Origin: an uncultured Lachnospiraceae bacterium
GTDB taxonomy: Bacteria; Bacillota; Clostridia; Lachnospirales; Lachnospiraceae
Reading direction: 5' to 3'
NCBI GenBank assembly: GCA_910586585.1
Contig: CAJUKA010000041.1
Span: forward strand, 1 to 35,183
Length of the DNA stretch: 35,183 nucleotides
The notes beneath the pieces are model-generated. The model was not told the DNA's origin and searched no databases. It was given only the letters and a program-made list of their open reading frames with translations. This document shows, one piece after another, positions 15,066 to 24,765 of the stretch. The position numbers and the translations under genes are program-made. The stretch's first letter is position 1. Each line of letters starts with the position of its first letter.

Positions 15066-17993
15066 ATGAAAAAAATTGAGGATTTAAGTGCATACGAGGT
15101 CATTCAAAAAAGGCAGATAAATGATATTGGTTCAATGAGCTGGCTTTTGAAGCATAAAAAGACGGGAGCAAGAATTGCGCTTCTTGAAAATAATGATGAA
15201 AACAAAGTGTTTTATATTGGATTTCGTACACCGCCTACAGATTCCACAGGTGTACCACATATTATAGAACATACAGTGCTTTGCGGCTCTGAGGATTTTC
15301 CGGTAAAGGACCCTTTTGTGGAGCTTGTCAAAGGCTCACTCAACACCTTCCTCAATGCTATGACTTACAGCGACAAGACCGTTTATCCTGTAGCGAGCTG
15401 CAATGACAAGGATTTTCAGAATTTGATGCATGTGTATCTTGATGCCGTTTTTTATCCCAATATCTATAAAGAAAAGAAAATTTTCCAGCAGGAAGGCTGG
15501 CATTATGAGATAGAGGATGAGAACAGCCCAATCACGCTCAACGGAGTCGTCTATAATGAAATGAAGGGCGCTTTTTCATCACCTGATGAGGTTCACTACA
15601 GAGAGGTGGTCAATTCTCTGTTTCCTGATACGGCGTATGGTGTGGAATCGGGGGGAGATCCGCAGGTGATTCCGGATTTAACCTATGAACAGTTTTTGGC
15701 ATTTCACGGAAAGTATTATCATCCGTCCAATAGTTATCTATATTTGTATGGAAATATGGATATGGTGGAAAAGCTGGAATGGATGGACGAAAAATATTTG
15801 AGCAAATTTGACAAAATAGAGGTTGACTCTGCATTAAAACAGCAGAAGGCGTTTGAAAAGCCTGTTGAAATATACAAAGAATATCCGATTATGGAAGGAG
15901 AATCATTAGAAAACAATACGTATCTATCATACAATACAGTTGTAGGGACAAGCCTTGATAAAGAGCTTTATTTTGCAATGCAGATCTTGGAATATGCAAT
16001 TTGCTCTGCGTCCGCGGCGCCTTTAAAACTTGCGCTGATACGTAAAAATATCGGAACAGAAGTATACACAGTCTATGATAATGGAATTTATCAGCCCTAT
16101 TTTTCTGTGGTTGCCAAAAACGCAAATGTTTCACAGAAGGAAGAATTTATTGAGACCATAGAGAGTGAGCTTGCGCGGATAGCCAAAGAAGGTATTGACA
16201 AAAAGTCATTGCTTGCAGGCTTAAATTATTATGAATTCCGATACAGAGAGGCTGATTTTGGTTCTTATCCGAAGGGTCTGATGTATGGTTTGCAGATGTT
16301 TGATTCTTGGCTATACAATGATAATATGCCGTTTGATATGATTGAAGCAATAGATATCTTTAGAGATTTAAAGGAGAAAATCAACACAGATTATTTCGAA
16401 AAGCTGATTGAGAATTATTTGATTCAAAACCAGCATAAATCAATTGTTGTGGTGGCACCCAAAGAAGGATTGACAGCCCAAAATGACAGAGAGCTTACAG
16501 AAAAGCTCGCGGCCTATAAAGCAAGTCTTAGTGAGGATGAAATCAGGCAGCTTATTGCAGATACCAAGGCATTGCATGATTTTCAGGAGGCAGAGGATTC
16601 TCCAGAAGATATTGCAAAGATACCAATGCTCACAAGAAAGGATATGAAAAAGGTCGCAGAAGGATTCGTGAATGAGGTTCGAAGTATCAATGATACAAAA
16701 GTTCTGTTTCACGATATCCCTACAAATGGGATTGGCTATATCAAACTGATATTCGACGCTGCCAATATACCAGCAGACCTGTTTGCATATATTGGAATCC
16801 TAAAGAATGTATTAGGCTTTGTGGATACCGAAAAATACAGCTTTGGAGAATTATTTAATGAAATGAATATTCATACAGGCGGTATTGTAAGTTCTGTAAA
16901 CACTTATGTCAATGCCAAAAAGCTCGATGAATACAAGATGACTTTTGAGGTAAAAACAAAAGCAATGTATGATGAGCTTCCGGCAGCATTTGAGCTTATG
17001 ACAGAGATTATGACTGCTTCTAGTCTGGCGGACGAGAGCAGGATTCTTGAGATTCTTGAGGAGCTAAAGTCACGGATGCAGGGGGATATGATGGCTGCAG
17101 GCCATTCTTTTGCGGCAGTCAGGGCAATGTCTTATTTTAGCGAGACGGCTGCGGTATCAGAACTTGTAAGTGGTCTGCCCTGCTATAGAATGCTGGAAGA
17201 ACTCACTGCCGATTTTGACACAAACAAAGAAAAACTGCTTCAAAAGCTTACAGAGCTGACAAAAACGATTTTCCGACCGGAAAATTTGATGGTAGATATA
17301 ACCGCTTCCCAAGACGGATTTGACAAACTTGTAGATCTTGTGCCTGCGATGAAATCGAAACTTTTTACAGAACCTGTCAAGAAGGAACGCTTTGGGCTTT
17401 CGACGACAAAGAAAAACGAAGGATTTTCTACTTCCGCACAGATTCAATATGTGTGCAGGGCAGGAAATTATATGACAGGTACGAATGATAGATATACAGG
17501 TGCGCTCAGAGTATTGAAAGTAATTCTTGGATATGATTATTTGTGGGTGAATGTGCGTGTGAAGGGCGGCGCATATGGCTGTATGTGCAATTTTGGCAAA
17601 ACAGGAGACAGCTATCTTGTGTCATACCGGGATCCAAATCTCAAAAAAACGATTGATATTTTTGAGCATACAAGTGATTATATTAGAAATTTCCATGCGG
17701 ATGAACGTACAATCACCAAATATATTATCGGTGCAGTCAGTGATTTGGATATGCCTTTAACACCATCAGCAAAAGGCAGTCGTTCCTGCGGTGCATATCT
17801 GACAAACCTTGATTATGAGGAAGTACAAAAAGAACGAAATGAGGTATTGATGTGTACACAGGATGATATCAGGGCGCTTGCAAGTTATTTAGATACGTTG
17901 ATTGGCCAACAGGCTGTATGTGTAGTAGGAAACAGCGAATCAATTGAGGAGAACAAAGAATTATTTATGAAAGTTGAGAATCTTTTCCACTAA
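15066..17993 (+). CDS. M16C insulinase-family peptidase (presequence-protease-like)
   Basis: 975 residues, the length expected of M16C (PreP/Cym1-like) enzymes: two M16 halves joined by a helical hairpin, forming a closed chamber that degrades peptides. The inverted zinc motif HxxEH is present as HIIEH at residues 65-69, followed by the family block LNTFLNAMTYSDKTVYPVAS and the NGVVYNEMKGAFSSP stretch. The second half has the R/Y substrate-binding region KGGAYGCMCNFGKTG. No signal peptide is seen, so it should act on cytoplasmic peptides. AAAGGAAGG lies 9 bases before ATG 15066. It is followed by a palindrome and era. Confidence 0.92.
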   Translation: MKKIEDLSAYEVIQKRQINDIGSMSWLLKHKKTGARIALLENNDENKVFYIGFRTPPTDSTGVPHIIEHTVLCGSEDFPVKDPFVELVKGSLNTFLNAMTYSDKTVYPVASCNDKDFQNLMHVYLDAVFYPNIYKEKKIFQQEGWHYEIEDENSPITLNGVVYNEMKGAFSSPDEVHYREVVNSLFPDTAYGVESGGDPQVIPDLTYEQFLAFHGKYYHPSNSYLYLYGNMDMVEKLEWMDEKYLSKFDKIEVDSALKQQKAFEKPVEIYKEYPIMEGESLENNTYLSYNTVVGTSLDKELYFAMQILEYAICSASAAPLKLALIRKNIGTEVYTVYDNGIYQPYFSVVAKNANVSQKEEFIETIESELARIAKEGIDKKSLLAGLNYYEFRYREADFGSYPKGLMYGLQMFDSWLYNDNMPFDMIEAIDIFRDLKEKINTDYFEKLIENYLIQNQHKSIVVVAPKEGLTAQNDRELTEKLAAYKASLSEDEIRQLIADTKALHDFQEAEDSPEDIAKIPMLTRKDMKKVAEGFVNEVRSINDTKVLFHDIPTNGIGYIKLIFDAANIPADLFAYIGILKNVLGFVDTEKYSFGELFNEMNIHTGGIVSSVNTYVNAKKLDEYKMTFEVKTKAMYDELPAAFELMTEIMTASSLADESRILEILEELKSRMQGDMMAAGHSFAAVRAMSYFSETAAVSELVSGLPCYRMLEELTADFDTNKEKLLQKLTELTKTIFRPENLMVDITASQDGFDKLVDLVPAMKSKLFTEPVKKERFGLSTTKKNEGFSTSAQIQYVCRAGNYMTGTNDRYTGALRVLKVILGYDYLWVNVRVKGGAYGCMCNFGKTGDSYLVSYRDPNLKKTIDIFEHTSDYIRNFHADERTITKYIIGAVSDLDMPLTPSAKGSRSCGAYLTNLDYEEVQKERNEVLMCTQDDIRALASYLDTLIGQQAVCVVGNSESIEENKELFMKVENLFH

Positions 17994-18037
17994 TTTTTTA
18001 CTTGTTAAAATAATTATGCGTTAAATTGTGCGCACGG

Positions 18038-18062
18038 CGAGTAGGAAAATTTTTCCTACTCG
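18038..18062. promoter_or_regulatory. 25-base palindrome between the peptidase gene and era
   Basis: CGAGTAGGAAAA faces TTTTCCTACTCG around a central T; as RNA it would form at least an 8-9 bp stem with a small AU loop. No T-run follows, so it is a poor intrinsic terminator. It may be an operator or an RNA-processing hairpin. Confidence 0.5.
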
Positions 18063-18089
18063 ATTGATAAAAGAGAGGACAAAAGTTAC

Positions 18090-18992
18090 ATGAGCGAAAC
18101 ACACAAATCAGGATTTGCGGCACTCATAGGCAGGCCAAATGTAGGGAAATCCACGTTGATGAACTGCCTGATAGGACAAAAGATTGCGATAACTTCGAAA
18201 AAACCGCAGACAACAAGAAACAGGATACAAACAGTATATAATTCGGAGGAAGGACAAATTGTATTTGTGGATACGCCTGGGATTCACAAAGCAAAAAACA
18301 AACTTGGGGATTATATGGTGAATGTGGCAGAGCATAGTTTAAGAGAAGTGGATGTGATTCTGTGGCTTGTAGAGCCAACGGATTACATTGGAACAGGAGA
18401 ACAGCATATTATAGAGCAGCTCAAAAAAGTGAAAGCCCCCATTATTTTGGTGATGAATAAGATAGACACTGTTAAAAAAGAAGAACTGCTGCAATATATT
18501 GATGCTTACAGAAAACAGATTGATTTTGCTGAAGTGGTGCCAGTTTCCGCACTCAAGGCTGACAACACCGATGTTTTGATAGAGCAAATTATGAAATATC
18601 TGCCATATGGACCTGCATTTTATGATGAAGATACTATTACAGACCAGCCAGTGCGGCAGATTGTAGCAGAACTTATCAGAGAAAAAGTGCTGCGCTGCAT
18701 CAATGAAGAGATTCCCCATGGTGTGGCAGTCACGATTGAATCAATGAAATACCGAAAAAAGATTGTTGATATCAATGCAACAATTATCTGTGAACGGGAT
18801 TCGCACAAAGGTATTATTATTGGAAAAGGCGGTGCGATGCTCAAAAAAGTAGGCTCATTAGCGCGTCCTGAAATCGAAGAAATGTTGGAGAAACAAGCAA
18901 ATCTTCAGCTTTGGGTAAAGGTAAAGAAAGACTGGCGCGACAGTGATTTTATGATAAAGAATTTTGGCTATGACCCCAAAGAAAATGAATAA
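18090..18992 (+). CDS. era: GTPase Era, 16S rRNA-binding ribosome maturation factor
   Basis: 300 residues, typical length. G-motifs are all present: G1 GRPNVGKS (residues 14-21), G2 around KPQTTRNRI, G3 DTPGIH, G4 NKID, and the SALKADN base-recognition loop. The C-terminal KH domain shows GIIIGKGGAMLKKVG, which binds the 3' end of 16S rRNA during 30S assembly. GAGAGGA precedes ATG 18090. It is followed by yqzL and recO, the same order as in Bacillus. Confidence 0.98.
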   Translation: MSETHKSGFAALIGRPNVGKSTLMNCLIGQKIAITSKKPQTTRNRIQTVYNSEEGQIVFVDTPGIHKAKNKLGDYMVNVAEHSLREVDVILWLVEPTDYIGTGEQHIIEQLKKVKAPIILVMNKIDTVKKEELLQYIDAYRKQIDFAEVVPVSALKADNTDVLIEQIMKYLPYGPAFYDEDTITDQPVRQIVAELIREKVLRCINEEIPHGVAVTIESMKYRKKIVDINATIICERDSHKGIIIGKGGAMLKKVGSLARPEIEEMLEKQANLQLWVKVKKDWRDSDFMIKNFGYDPKENE

Positions 18993-19095
18993 AATTGTTT
19001 CATAAGCACACCCTACTTGTGTAGGCAAGTTTCAAAAATCGTTGCTTGCAGCGACGGTGAAAGAAAATGCGATACAGAAAGGGCAGGGACATTAA

Positions 19096-19281
19096 ATGTA
19101 CGAGGATGGATGGAGCCGGTTTATGCAGACAGGACAGGTATACGACTATCTGGCTTACAAGGGGCATCCTGATATGGAAAAAACCGAAAGTAAGGCAGGA
19201 GAGATACATGAATGCAGGTATACAGAATTTTCTAATACTAACAGGGATTATTATAAAAGCAGAACCGATTGGGGAATATGA
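19096..19281 (+). CDS. yqzL: YqzL-like small protein, overlapping recO
   Basis: 61 residues whose first part, WSRFMQTGQVYDYLAYKG, matches the WxxFxxTGxxxDYLxYK signature of YqzL, a small protein of unknown role encoded between era and recO in Bacillus. The position here is the same. GGGCAGGGA precedes ATG 19096 by 5-6 bases. The C-terminal part (about 35 residues) is longer than in Bacillus and overlaps the recO start by 74 bases in another frame, so its tail may be a by-product of the overlap. The bases 18993-19095 hold two small hairpins, one with a CTTG loop, and no other gene. Confidence 0.75.
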   Translation: MYEDGWSRFMQTGQVYDYLAYKGHPDMEKTESKAGEIHECRYTEFSNTNRDYYKSRTDWGI

Positions 19282-19870
19282 CAGGAGAGTTGTGCTTCTT
19301 ACGAAAGAACGGGGAAAAATATCAGCTTTTGCCAGGGGAGCAAGGAAGCCTGGCAATCGGCTGATGGCACCGACAAATCCGTTTTCTTTTGGCCAGTTTA
19401 CATTATATACAGGCAGAAATTCCTACAATTTGTCTGATGCGGAGATAACCAATTATTTTGAGGAACTTCGGCAGGATTTTGTAGGAGCCTATTATGGAAT
19501 GTACTTTCTTGAATTCTGCGATTATTATGCCAGAGAAAATAATGATGAAACCGCGATGCTAAAGCTTTTGTATCAGTCGCTGCGGGCACTGACATCTCCA
19601 AGTTTTGACCATCGGCTTGTAAGGTATGTATTTGAATTGAAGGCAATTATGTTAAATGGAGAATTTCCAGGAACAGGGGATGGAGGCACGCTTATGCAGT
19701 CTACCGCCTACACAATTGATTACATAATGAATACACCTGTTGAAAAGCTTTTTTCTTTTGGTGTAAAGCCAGATGTGCTGCGGCAATTAGGGGTTTTTAG
19801 CCAAAAAATATGTAAAAGTGTATTGGACAAGAATTTTAAAAGTATTGAAATACTTGAAAATCTTGAATAA
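19208..19870 (+). CDS. recO: DNA repair protein RecO
   Basis: About 220 residues. The N-terminal OB-fold begins ILTGIIIKAEPIGEYDRRVVLL and continues with GKISAFARGARKP and NPFSFGQFTLYTGRNSYNL, all typical of RecO. RecO helps load RecA onto SSB-coated single strands with RecF and RecR. The frame is open from 19067, but ATG 19208 has GGCAGGAG just ahead and starts at the conserved OB-fold, while the upstream residues do not match the family. The C-terminal zinc-binding cysteines of some RecO proteins are missing and the protein is slightly short. It is translationally overlapped with yqzL. Confidence 0.93.
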   Translation: MNAGIQNFLILTGIIIKAEPIGEYDRRVVLLTKERGKISAFARGARKPGNRLMAPTNPFSFGQFTLYTGRNSYNLSDAEITNYFEELRQDFVGAYYGMYFLEFCDYYARENNDETAMLKLLYQSLRALTSPSFDHRLVRYVFELKAIMLNGEFPGTGDGGTLMQSTAYTIDYIMNTPVEKLFSFGVKPDVLRQLGVFSQKICKSVLDKNFKSIEILENLE

Positions 19871-19891
19871 GTTGTTTATAATAAAACGCAG

Positions 19892-19914
19892 AACTTTTAG
19901 AAGCTTGAAAAGTT
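19892..19914 (+). terminator. AT-rich hairpin after recO
   Basis: AACTTTT (19892-19898) pairs with AAAAGTT (19908-19914), then TTT. The stem is AT-rich and weak. TATAAT (19917-19922) follows directly and may be the -10 of the next gene, but no good -35 was found. Confidence 0.4.
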
Positions 19915-19963
19915 TTTATAATGATAGAAATAATGTCTGCCAAAGCAGGCAGGGGGTATGGAA

Positions 19964-20620
19964 ATGAGAAAAATTATGAGGGCAGGGAAAACAGTATTTT
20001 TGATAATGTGTATATGTATGCTGGGACTTGCTGCATGTGGTGAAAGAACAGATGAGGAGATGGACGATGATGCAGCAGTATCTTCTATTTCTCTGAAAAA
20101 AGACGGAAGCATCTCAAGCAAAATCGTGGAAGATTTTCAGGAAAGCGATTATGATATGAATGGGTTAAAGTCAATGATTGAGACGAGTATAGAAGAATAC
20201 AAGTTAGAAGATGCAGAAGCAAATATAACACTCAAAAGCTGTAAGGTAGAGAATGGTTTTACCAATGTGCAGATAGAATTTGACAATTTTAATTCTTATG
20301 CAGGGTTTAACAATGAGCATTTTTTTGCAGGAACGATACAAGGTGCCAATCAGGCAGGATTTGATCTCGATGTGACGCTGAATGCTGCCTCAGATAATTC
20401 TGAAAATGCAACGGTTTCCAAACCGGAACTTTTAGGAATGGGAAGCAACCATATTGTAATTTTGGAACTGGAAAAACCAGAGGAAGGGCAAGAAGTGCAA
20501 CCAATACGTGTAAACTGTTTTGATGAAATCTTGTATGTTGGAGACGGTGTGACTGTGGTTGGAAAAAAGAGTGCAGATGTGTCGTTGGCAGAAGGTTATG
20601 GAATCATTGTATTCAAATGA
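19964..20620 (+). CDS. Putative lipoprotein of unknown function
   Basis: About 218 residues. A type II signal peptide is clear: MRKIMRAGK, a hydrophobic core, and the lipobox LAAC with Cys25, so it should be lipid-anchored on the outer face of the membrane. An acidic linker (ERTDEEMDDD) follows, then a domain of alternating polar/hydrophobic residues, probably beta-rich, without a recognised family. ATG 19958 is in frame, but the purine-rich GCAGGGGG stretch sits too close to it; 19964 has better spacing. It ends 28 bases before glyS. Confidence 0.8.
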   Translation: MRKIMRAGKTVFLIMCICMLGLAACGERTDEEMDDDAAVSSISLKKDGSISSKIVEDFQESDYDMNGLKSMIETSIEEYKLEDAEANITLKSCKVENGFTNVQIEFDNFNSYAGFNNEHFFAGTIQGANQAGFDLDVTLNAASDNSENATVSKPELLGMGSNHIVILELEKPEEGQEVQPIRVNCFDEILYVGDGVTVVGKKSADVSLAEGYGIIVFK

Positions 20621-20648
20621 AATAGGAAAATAGATAGGAGAATATAAC

Positions 20649-22040
20649 ATGGAAAAGACATTGGACAAAATTACAGCATTATCAAAAAGCAGAGGATTTG
20701 TATACCCTGGCTCAGAAATTTATGGTGGACTTGCCAATACATGGGATTACGGAAATCTTGGTGTTGAATTAAAAAACAATGTAAAAAAGGCATGGTGGCA
20801 GAAATTTGTTATGGAAAATCCATACAATGTCGGTGTGGATTGCGCAATTCTGATGAATCCCCAGACATGGGTAGCATCTGGGCATCTAGGAGGGTTTTCT
20901 GATCCGCTTATGGACTGTAGAGAGTGCCATGAACGTTTTCGTGCAGACAAGCTGATAGAGGACTATGCAGAAGAAAACAATATTGTTCTTGAGAAGCCGA
21001 TCGATGCATTTTCTCAGGAGGAAATGAAGAATTTTATAGAAGAACATAAAATTGCATGTCCAACTTGCGGCAAGCATAATTTCACAGATATTCGTCAATT
21101 TAACCTGATGTTCAAGACTTTTCAGGGTGTGACAGAAGATGCGAAAAATACAGTGTATTTAAGACCGGAGACAGCACAGGGTATTTTTGTGAATTTCAAG
21201 AACGTACAGAGAACCTCAAGAAAGAAGATTCCTTTTGGAATTGGACAGATTGGCAAATCCTTTAGAAATGAGATTACTCCTGGAAACTTTACGTTCCGTA
21301 CAAGAGAATTTGAGCAGATGGAACTGGAATTTTTCTGCGAGCCGGGAACGGATTTGGAATGGTTCCAGTATTGGAGAGGATTTTGCAGGGACTGGCTTTT
21401 GAGCCTTGGCATTAAGGAAGAAGAAATTCGTCTTCGTGATCATGCACCAGAGGAGCTTTGCTTCTATTCTAAGGGAACTACAGATATTGAGTTTTTGTTT
21501 CCTTCTATTGGATGGGGCGAGCTTTGGGGAATTGCTGACCGAACAGATTATGACTTGACACAGCACCAAAACACATCAGGACAGGATATGTCTTATTTTG
21601 ATGATGAAAAGAAAGAGAAATACATACCATATGTTATTGAACCATCACTTGGGGCAGATCGTGTCGTGCTTGCATTTCTTTGTGCTGCTTATGACGAAGA
21701 AGACCTTGGAGAAGGCGATATGCGTACTGTGCTTCATTTTCATCCGGCAATCGCACCAGTAAAAATTGGTGTGCTTCCTTTGAGCAAAAAGCTGAATGAG
21801 GGTGCGGAGAAGGTATTTGCACAGCTTTCAAAGAAATATAACTGCGAGTTTGACGACAGAGGAAATATCGGGAAGCGCTATCGTCGTCAAGATGAGATTG
21901 GAACACCGTTCTGTGTTACATATGATTTTGACTCAGAACAGGACAATGCAGTGACTGTACGCTTCCGTGATTCAATGGAACAGGTGCGTATCAAGATTGA
22001 AGAGCTTGACGCTTACTTTGCAGATAAATTTGATTTTTAA
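20649..22040 (+). CDS. glyS: Glycyl-tRNA synthetase, single-chain (dimeric) type
   Basis: 463 residues, the eukaryote/archaea-like class IIa GlyRS common in Gram-positives, not the alpha/beta type. Seen are the N-terminal RGFVYPGSEIYGGLANTWDYGNLG, the zinc-type CRECHERFRADK with CPTCGKHNF in the insertion, motif 2 around GIGQIGKSFRNEITPGNF, motif 3 around EPSLGADRVVLAFL, and a C-terminal anticodon-binding domain (about 360-463). It charges tRNA-Gly. AGGAGA precedes ATG 20649. Only 17 bases separate its stop from alaS, so both are likely in one transcript. No T-box leader was found upstream; the gap to the lipoprotein gene is only 28 bases. Confidence 0.96.
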   Translation: MEKTLDKITALSKSRGFVYPGSEIYGGLANTWDYGNLGVELKNNVKKAWWQKFVMENPYNVGVDCAILMNPQTWVASGHLGGFSDPLMDCRECHERFRADKLIEDYAEENNIVLEKPIDAFSQEEMKNFIEEHKIACPTCGKHNFTDIRQFNLMFKTFQGVTEDAKNTVYLRPETAQGIFVNFKNVQRTSRKKIPFGIGQIGKSFRNEITPGNFTFRTREFEQMELEFFCEPGTDLEWFQYWRGFCRDWLLSLGIKEEEIRLRDHAPEELCFYSKGTTDIEFLFPSIGWGELWGIADRTDYDLTQHQNTSGQDMSYFDDEKKEKYIPYVIEPSLGADRVVLAFLCAAYDEEDLGEGDMRTVLHFHPAIAPVKIGVLPLSKKLNEGAEKVFAQLSKKYNCEFDDRGNIGKRYRRQDEIGTPFCVTYDFDSEQDNAVTVRFRDSMEQVRIKIEELDAYFADKFDF

Positions 22041-22057
22041 AATTTGGAGGAATAATC

Positions 22058-24715
22058 GTGAAGAACTATGGAGTGAATGAGCTTAGAAGAATGTTTCTTG
22101 AATTCTTCGAGAGCAAAGAACATTTGTCAATGAAGAGCTTTTCATTAGTGCCTCATAATGATAACAGTCTATTGATTATCAATTCAGGTATGGCACCATT
22201 AAAGCCATATTTTACAGGGCAGGAGATTCCGCCAAGGCGCAGAGTTACAACATGTCAGAAATGTGTCAGAACAGGCGATATTGAGAATGTAGGAAAGACA
22301 GCAAGGCATCTTACATTTTTTGAGATGCTCGGCAATTTTTCATTTGGTGATTATTTTAAACATGAAGCGCTTGCCTGGAGCTGGGAATTTTTGACAAAGG
22401 TGGTAGGTTTAGACCCAGAGCGGCTTTATCCGTCTATTTATAGTGAGGATGAAGAAGCATATCGTATATGGGTTGATGAGATTGGCGTTCCTGCTGAAAA
22501 AATAACACGTTTTTATCGTGACCCTGAAACAGGGGAATGCGATAATTTTTGGGAACATGGCGCTGGTCCTTGTGGTCCTTGTTCAGAGATTTATTATGAT
22601 AGAGGAATAAAATATGGTTGCGGCAAACCTGACTGTAAGGTAGGGTGCGACTGTGACCGTTTTATGGAAGTATGGAATGACGTATTTACACAGTTTAATG
22701 GTGACGGCAAAGGCAACTATGAAGAACTGGAACAAAAAAATATAGATACGGGTATGGGACTTGAGCGGCTTGCAGTTGTTGTTCAGGATGTTGACAGCGT
22801 ATTTGATATTAATACGATGAAAGCAATCCGTGATAAAATCTGTGAAGCAGCAAACGTTGTATATCAGGAAAATGAAAAGAATGATATCTCAATTCGATTG
22901 ATTACAGATCATATTCGTTCTGCTACTTTTATGATTTCTGATGGTATTATGCCTACGAATGAAGGACGCGGATATGTGCTTAGACGTATTATCCGCCGTG
23001 CGGCTCGTCATGGAAGAATGCTTGGTATAGAAGGCACCTTTATGGCAGATTTTGCAAAGACGGTGATTGAAGAGTGCAAAGACGGCTATCCAGAATTAGA
23101 AGAAAAAAAGGACTTTATTTTTAAAGTTCTTACACAGGAAGAAGAAAAGTTCAGCAAGACGATTGATCAGGGATTGGCAATTCTTTCTGAGATGGAAGAG
23201 GCAATGCAGAAGTCTGGAGAAAAAGTTTTGTCGGGTGCAGATGCATTTAAGCTGTATGATACCTATGGATTTCCAATTGACTTGACACAAGAAATCTTGG
23301 AAGACAAAGGTTTTTCGATTGATGAAAAAGGTTTTCAGGAAGCGATGGAAGATCAGCGCACCAAGGCAAGAGGAGCACGCAAGGTTACGAATTATATGGG
23401 TGCAGATGCAACCGTGTATGAGCTGATTGATCCTGCCATTACGACGAAATTTGTTGGTTATGATAAATGTTCTGCTTCTTCCAAGGTTTCTGCGCTTACA
23501 ACAGACAGTGAGCTGGTAGAAGCGCTTTCAGACGGACAAATTGGTACTATTATAGTGGAGGAAACACCTTTTTATGCTACCATGGGCGGACAGCAGGGGG
23601 ATAAGGGCGTTATTACAACAGATTCTGGCACGTTCCTTGTTGAGGATACCATTAAGCTGCTTGGAGGCAAAGTAGGACATGTCGGCAAAATGACACACGG
23701 CATGATAAAAGTTGGTGATGTGGTTTCATTAAATGTAGAAGAATCTCTTCGTACAAAAATCTGTAAGAATCATTCTGCAACACATTTACTGCAGAAAGCA
23801 CTTCGCGAAGTGCTTGGTACACATGTACAGCAGAAGGGGTCTTATCAGGATGGTGAGCGTACTCGTTTTGATTTTAGCCACTTTGAGGCGATGACAGCAG
23901 AAGAATTAGCGGCTGTTGAGAAGTTAGTCAATGAGAAAATTGCTCAGAATATTGCAGTAGAAACACAGATCATGACGATGGACGAGGCCAAGAAAACAGG
24001 CGCAATGGCATTGTTTGATGAAAAATATGGTGAGACAGTGCGCGTGGTATCAATGGGAGAATTCTCGAAGGAATTCTGCGGTGGTACACATGTGAAACAG
24101 ACAGGTGATATTTCTGTATTTAAAATCGTATCAGAGAGTGGTATTGCGGCAGGAGTGCGCCGTATTGAAGCGCTTACAGGTGACAATGTACTCGCATATT
24201 ACAAGAATATGGAACATGAGCTGGAAGCGGCAGCAAAGGCAGCAAAAACAACGCCTTTCGCTTTGGTTGAAAAGATTGAACATATGATGTCTGAAATAAA
24301 GGCATTGCAGAGTGAGAACGAGGCACTAAAGAGCAAGGCAGCCAAAGAAGCACTTGGAGATGTTATGAATCAGGTAACAGAAATCAAGGGTGTGAAGCTT
24401 TTGGCAGCAAAAGTTGACGGAATCGATATGAATGGTTTGAGAGATTTGGGCGATCAGCTTAAAGAAAAACTCGGCGAAGGTGTTGTTGTGCTGGCATCTA
24501 ATATGGATGGAAAGGTGAATCTTGTAGCAATGGCTACAGATGCAGCAATGGCAAAAGGCGCTCATGCCGGTAATCTGATCAAAGGAATTGCTGCTCTTGT
24601 AGGAGGAGGCGGCGGCGGACGTCCCAACATGGCACAAGCAGGCGGCAAGAATCCCGCAGGAATTGATAAGGCTATCGAAGAGACAAAGACAGTGTTGGAA
24701 GGACAGATCAAATAA
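22058..24715 (+). CDS. alaS: Alanyl-tRNA synthetase
   Basis: 885 residues, usual full length. The class II catalytic domain starts with ELRRMFLEFFESKEHL and contains HNDNSLLIINSGMAPLKPYFTG and RTGDIENVGKTARHLTFFEMLGNFSFGDYFK. The editing domain carries HSATH (residues 572-576) and CGGTH (674-678), the zinc-binding residues that clear mischarged Ser/Gly-tRNA-Ala. The C-Ala domain ends with the glycine-rich GGGGGGRPNMAQAGG block. The start codon is GTG, with GGAGGA 8 bases ahead. It is encoded just behind glyS. Confidence 0.97.
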   Translation: MKNYGVNELRRMFLEFFESKEHLSMKSFSLVPHNDNSLLIINSGMAPLKPYFTGQEIPPRRRVTTCQKCVRTGDIENVGKTARHLTFFEMLGNFSFGDYFKHEALAWSWEFLTKVVGLDPERLYPSIYSEDEEAYRIWVDEIGVPAEKITRFYRDPETGECDNFWEHGAGPCGPCSEIYYDRGIKYGCGKPDCKVGCDCDRFMEVWNDVFTQFNGDGKGNYEELEQKNIDTGMGLERLAVVVQDVDSVFDINTMKAIRDKICEAANVVYQENEKNDISIRLITDHIRSATFMISDGIMPTNEGRGYVLRRIIRRAARHGRMLGIEGTFMADFAKTVIEECKDGYPELEEKKDFIFKVLTQEEEKFSKTIDQGLAILSEMEEAMQKSGEKVLSGADAFKLYDTYGFPIDLTQEILEDKGFSIDEKGFQEAMEDQRTKARGARKVTNYMGADATVYELIDPAITTKFVGYDKCSASSKVSALTTDSELVEALSDGQIGTIIVEETPFYATMGGQQGDKGVITTDSGTFLVEDTIKLLGGKVGHVGKMTHGMIKVGDVVSLNVEESLRTKICKNHSATHLLQKALREVLGTHVQQKGSYQDGERTRFDFSHFEAMTAEELAAVEKLVNEKIAQNIAVETQIMTMDEAKKTGAMALFDEKYGETVRVVSMGEFSKEFCGGTHVKQTGDISVFKIVSESGIAAGVRRIEALTGDNVLAYYKNMEHELEAAAKAAKTTPFALVEKIEHMMSEIKALQSENEALKSKAAKEALGDVMNQVTEIKGVKLLAAKVDGIDMNGLRDLGDQLKEKLGEGVVVLASNMDGKVNLVAMATDAAMAKGAHAGNLIKGIAALVGGGGGGRPNMAQAGGKNPAGIDKAIEETKTVLEGQIK

Positions 24716-24727
24716 TTGAGTCAAACA

Positions 24728-24758
24728 CGGGCAGGGGCGAATGAATCACCCCTGCCCG
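24728..24758. terminator. GC-rich hairpin between alaS and the leftward remnant
   Basis: CGGGCAGGGG (24728-24737) pairs with CCCCTGCCCG (24749-24758), 11-base loop. The stem is strong, but no T-run follows in either direction. Its position between convergent genes supports a terminator. Confidence 0.6.
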
Positions 24759-24765
24759 AATTAGA

